Made by a program: the position numbers and the translations under genes
In this document: positions 61,560-64,000 of the stretch, in pieces
Layout of the letters: every line of letters starts with the position of its first letter
Position numbering within the stretch: the stretch's first letter is position 1
Assembly: GCF_018688495.1 (NCBI RefSeq)
Contig: NZ_CP061320.1
Location: 778,586-842,585, forward strand
Origin: Polynucleobacter sp. Adler-ghost
Lineage (GTDB): Bacteria; Pseudomonadota; Gammaproteobacteria; Burkholderiales; Burkholderiaceae
Reading direction: 5' to 3'
DNA length: 64,000 nt
The notes under the pieces: model-generated
Told to the model about the DNA's origin: nothing
Seen by the model: only the letters and a program-made list of their open reading frames with translations
Databases searched by the model: none

Positions 61560-62267
61560 ATGCCTGATAGACACCTTTCCTCACAGTTTGACGCAGATTT
61601 AAATTCCCTCTCCAGTCGTTTGCTAGAGATGGGCGGGCTCGTTGAGTCTCAGATTTCAACGGCTATGCGTGCTTTCACGCAAATGGATATGGATACTTGT
61701 AATGTTGTCATCCAGAACGAAAAGCTCGTAAATGATCTCGAGATCCAGATTGACTTAGCTTGTACTGAACTCATTGCCCGTCGTCAGCCTACGGCACGAG
61801 ATTTACGTCTCGTCATGGCTGTTTCAAAGGCGATTACCAATTTAGAGCGTGCCGGTGATGAAGCTGAACGCGTTGCCAAGAGAACCAAGCGCTTAATTGA
61901 AGCTGGAGCTACTCACAATATTAATGTTGCTGAAATTCGTTTATCCGGACAGATGGCAATTTCTCTTTTGCGTCGTAGCTTAGATGCTTTCGCAAGATTG
62001 GATACCGTTGCGGCTGCAGAAGTGGTGCAGGAAGATCGTCAGATTGATGAAGAGTTCAGAGGATTTGTTCGCAAGCTGATTTCATACATGATGGAAGACC
62101 CGCACACGATTTCAACAGGTCTAGACATGTTGACTATTGCTAAGGCAATTGAGCGCATTGGCGATCATGCAAAGAATATTGCCGAATTCGTTATTTATAT
62201 TGCCAAAGGCTCTGATGTGCGTCATATCCCGCATGAGGATTTGGTCCGCGAGGCCAATAAACCGTAA
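61560..62267 (+). CDS. phoU: Phosphate signalling protein PhoU
   Basis: PhoU links the Pst transporter to the PhoR kinase and keeps the Pho regulon off when phosphate is plentiful. The 235 residues form two three-helix PhoU repeats with metal-binding acids, seen in KAITNLERAGDEAERVAKRT and again in TIAKAIERIGDHAKNIAEFV. The ATG at 61560 with GGAG upstream is chosen; the TTG at 61548 touches the pstB stop. phoB follows 21 bp on. Confidence 0.95.
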   Translation: MPDRHLSSQFDADLNSLSSRLLEMGGLVESQISTAMRAFTQMDMDTCNVVIQNEKLVNDLEIQIDLACTELIARRQPTARDLRLVMAVSKAITNLERAGDEAERVAKRTKRLIEAGATHNINVAEIRLSGQMAISLLRRSLDAFARLDTVAAAEVVQEDRQIDEEFRGFVRKLISYMMEDPHTISTGLDMLTIAKAIERIGDHAKNIAEFVIYIAKGSDVRHIPHEDLVREANKP

Positions 62268-62288
62268 CCAATTACAACGGAATCCCAG

Positions 62289-63002
62289 ATGACTCACCGA
62301 ATCTTAGTTGTTGAGGATGAGCCTTCGATTGCTGAGCTGATTGCAATCAACCTGACTCATGCAGGCTATGAAGTTGAAAGGGCGCTCCAGACTGATCTTG
62401 CTATGAATATGATGCGAGATCAGTTACCTTCTCTTTTAATCTTGGACTGGATGCTCCCTGGTAAATCAGGTGTTCAATTTGCTAAAGAGTTGAGATCCAA
62501 TGAGCGCACCCGCTCTTTGCCCATTCTGATGCTGACTGCTAAGAGTGACGAGTCAGATAAGGTTCTTGGCTTAGATTCTGGCGCAGATGATTATGTAACC
62601 AAACCTTTCTCACCCAAAGAGTTAGTTGCACGTGTCAAGGCCCTTTTGCGCCGCCAAACCCCAATAGAAGACTCTGGCCCTTTGGCTGTCGGCCCATTAA
62701 GAATGGACCCACTCGCTCATCGTGTGACAGCTGTTTGGCCTAATATGGAGCCTCAATCCATTTCCTTGGGGCCTACCGAATATCGCCTATTGCAGTTTTT
62801 GATGGCTAATCCTGAAAGGGTTCACTCTCGGACAAATTTGCTCGATAAAGTATGGGGAAATGAGGTTTATATCGAGGAGCGGACTGTAGACGTACATATT
62901 AAGAGATTAAGGGCAGCCCTATCCCCTTCGGACTGTGATCGCTACATAGAGACGGTTCGCGGAAGTGGTTATCGAATTACCAAGATGCCCACCCAGACCT
63001 AA
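62289..63002 (+). CDS. phoB: Phosphate regulon response regulator PhoB
   Basis: PhoB is the OmpR-family activator that binds Pho boxes such as the one upstream of pstS. The 237 residues have a receiver domain with acids at 9-11 (EDE), the phospho-acceptor Asp53 in LILDWMLPGKSG and the Lys in DYVTKPFSPKELVARV. The C-terminal winged helix reads GPTEYRLLQFLMANPERVHS and YIETVRGSGYRI. phoR follows after 62 bp. Confidence 0.95.
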   Translation: MTHRILVVEDEPSIAELIAINLTHAGYEVERALQTDLAMNMMRDQLPSLLILDWMLPGKSGVQFAKELRSNERTRSLPILMLTAKSDESDKVLGLDSGADDYVTKPFSPKELVARVKALLRRQTPIEDSGPLAVGPLRMDPLAHRVTAVWPNMEPQSISLGPTEYRLLQFLMANPERVHSRTNLLDKVWGNEVYIEERTVDVHIKRLRAALSPSDCDRYIETVRGSGYRITKMPTQT

Positions 63003-63064
63003 CTAGAATCAAGCCCTAAACTAGAGTTTTGGATCCGATGTAGCAGATGCTCTAAGATTGTCGT

Positions 63065-64000
63065 ATGTTATCCGTTATTACTCGCTTTACCATGCTTGTC
63101 TGCCTGGCTTTTCTTGCCGCATACATAGCATCCTCCAATTTGGGCTCCTTTTCGGGGGTTGCGGCTGCAATATCTGTACTCGCTGTGCCCTTGATTTACT
63201 CCTATATTAATTTAGCTCGTTTAAGAAAATTTACCTTATCCGACTCAGTTGAATCCATGCCTTTGCCAAGCGGCTACTGGGAAGAAATCTTTTTTCGCCT
63301 TCAGCGTTTAGTCCGCAATCTCAAACAGCAAATACTCTCTATAGAAAAACAGCACAATCGTTTCATTGAAGCTTTTCAGGCCTCTCCTAATGGCATTGTG
63401 ATGCTGGATAGTGAGGATCATATTGAGTGGTGCAATGCGATTGCAGAGCGTTTCTTTGGATTGAGTTTTAAGCGTGATGCGCTTCAAAGGATTAATTTCC
63501 TGATACGACGCCCAGAATTTATCCAGTATTTATATAAGAGGGCCTTTGAGGATCCATTATTGATGGAGAGAATGGGGCCAAACTCTAATCTGAGTTTGAT
63601 GTTACAAATTTTCCCATTCGGTGATCAACGACATCTCTTGCTTGTGCAGGACGTAACCGATCTTCAAAAGGCTGATGCAATGCGACGTGATTTCGTAGCA
63701 AACGTTTCGCATGAAATGAGAACGCCAATTACTGTATTGATGGGTTTTTTGGAGACTATGCAGTCGCTTGACTTGGAGAGATCACAGCAAAGCAAATATT
63801 TTGAAATGATGATGTCTCAGGCTCAGCGAATGAAGAGTTTGGTGGAAGACTTGTTGACCCTAGCTAATTTAGAGGCAAATACTTTGCCCGCCCCAATACA
63901 AGAAATTAGTATTACCACTCTGATGGCACTTTTAAAGAATGATGCAGAGGCACTTTCTCAGGGTCATCATATCCTTAGCTTTGAGATCTCAAATTCAAAT
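63065..64000 (+). CDS. phoR: Phosphate regulon sensor kinase PhoR, 5' part
   Basis: PhoR is the membrane histidine kinase that phosphorylates PhoB in phosphate starvation. The frame is open from the ATG at 63065 to the window end, 312 codons. Two hydrophobic segments lie in residues 5-55. A PAS domain follows (HNRFIEAFQASPNGIVMLDS), then the HisKA domain with the phospho-accepting His216 in FVANVSHEMRTPITVLMGF. The ATP-binding domain is beyond the window. Its position after phoU and phoB supports the assignment. Confidence 0.93.
   Translation, partial: MLSVITRFTMLVCLAFLAAYIASSNLGSFSGVAAAISVLAVPLIYSYINLARLRKFTLSDSVESMPLPSGYWEEIFFRLQRLVRNLKQQILSIEKQHNRFIEAFQASPNGIVMLDSEDHIEWCNAIAERFFGLSFKRDALQRINFLIRRPEFIQYLYKRAFEDPLLMERMGPNSNLSLMLQIFPFGDQRHLLLVQDVTDLQKADAMRRDFVANVSHEMRTPITVLMGFLETMQSLDLERSQQSKYFEMMMSQAQRMKSLVEDLLTLANLEANTLPAPIQEISITTLMALLKNDAEALSQGHHILSFEISNSN

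Overview
The window reads as a gene-dense chromosomal stretch of a betaproteobacterium in the Burkholderiales. Polynucleobacter is the best guess, from overall protein similarity to remembered sequences, moderate GC by eye, very short intergenic gaps and gene orders such as ilvN-ilvC-psd-pssA-leuA, tpiA-secG-tRNA-Leu-nuoA..N and rlmE-ftsH-folP-glmM. The genus is an inference. No insertion sequence, prophage, CRISPR array or integrase was seen, and nearly all of the window is core metabolism.

Layout. 1-4.8 kb: branched-chain amino acid genes (ilvN 3' part, ilvC, leuA) with two phospholipid genes (psd, pssA) between them; leuA follows a leucine-rich leader peptide and an intrinsic terminator, a classic attenuator layout. 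4.8-6.7 kb: a SYLF lipid-binding protein divergent from a patatin-like lipoprotein. 6.9-9.7 kb: rpsO and pnp separated by a hairpin-rich spacer. 9.7-12 kb: quinone oxidoreductase, tpiA, secG, tRNA-Leu(GAG). 12.1-26.6 kb: complete 14-gene NADH dehydrogenase I operon ending in a strong terminator. 26.7-30.9 kb: Nudix hydrolase, DUF1178 protein and a four-gene polar amino acid ABC transporter. 31-35.5 kb: mmsA (reverse), an Old Yellow Enzyme family reductase, an orphan Bug-type binding protein and a SprT-like metalloprotease. 35.5-42 kb (reverse): methyltransferase, rnhA, an RND adaptor and pump, and dnaQ. 42-46.1 kb: gloB, mltD, prpE. 46.3-51.8 kb: carA, carB, greA, DUF4149 protein. 51.9-57.6 kb: yhbY divergent from rlmE-ftsH-folP-glmM. 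57.7-64 kb: phosphate regulon pstSCAB-phoU-phoB-phoR behind a Pho box; phoR runs off the end.

The most interesting signals lie between and at the edges of genes: the leu attenuator; an apparently complete intrinsic terminator inside the first codons of folP; the four-hairpin rpsO-pnp spacer; two tandem hairpins between pstS and pstC; and an RND pump sitting between rnhA and dnaQ. No convincing novel multi-gene system was found.
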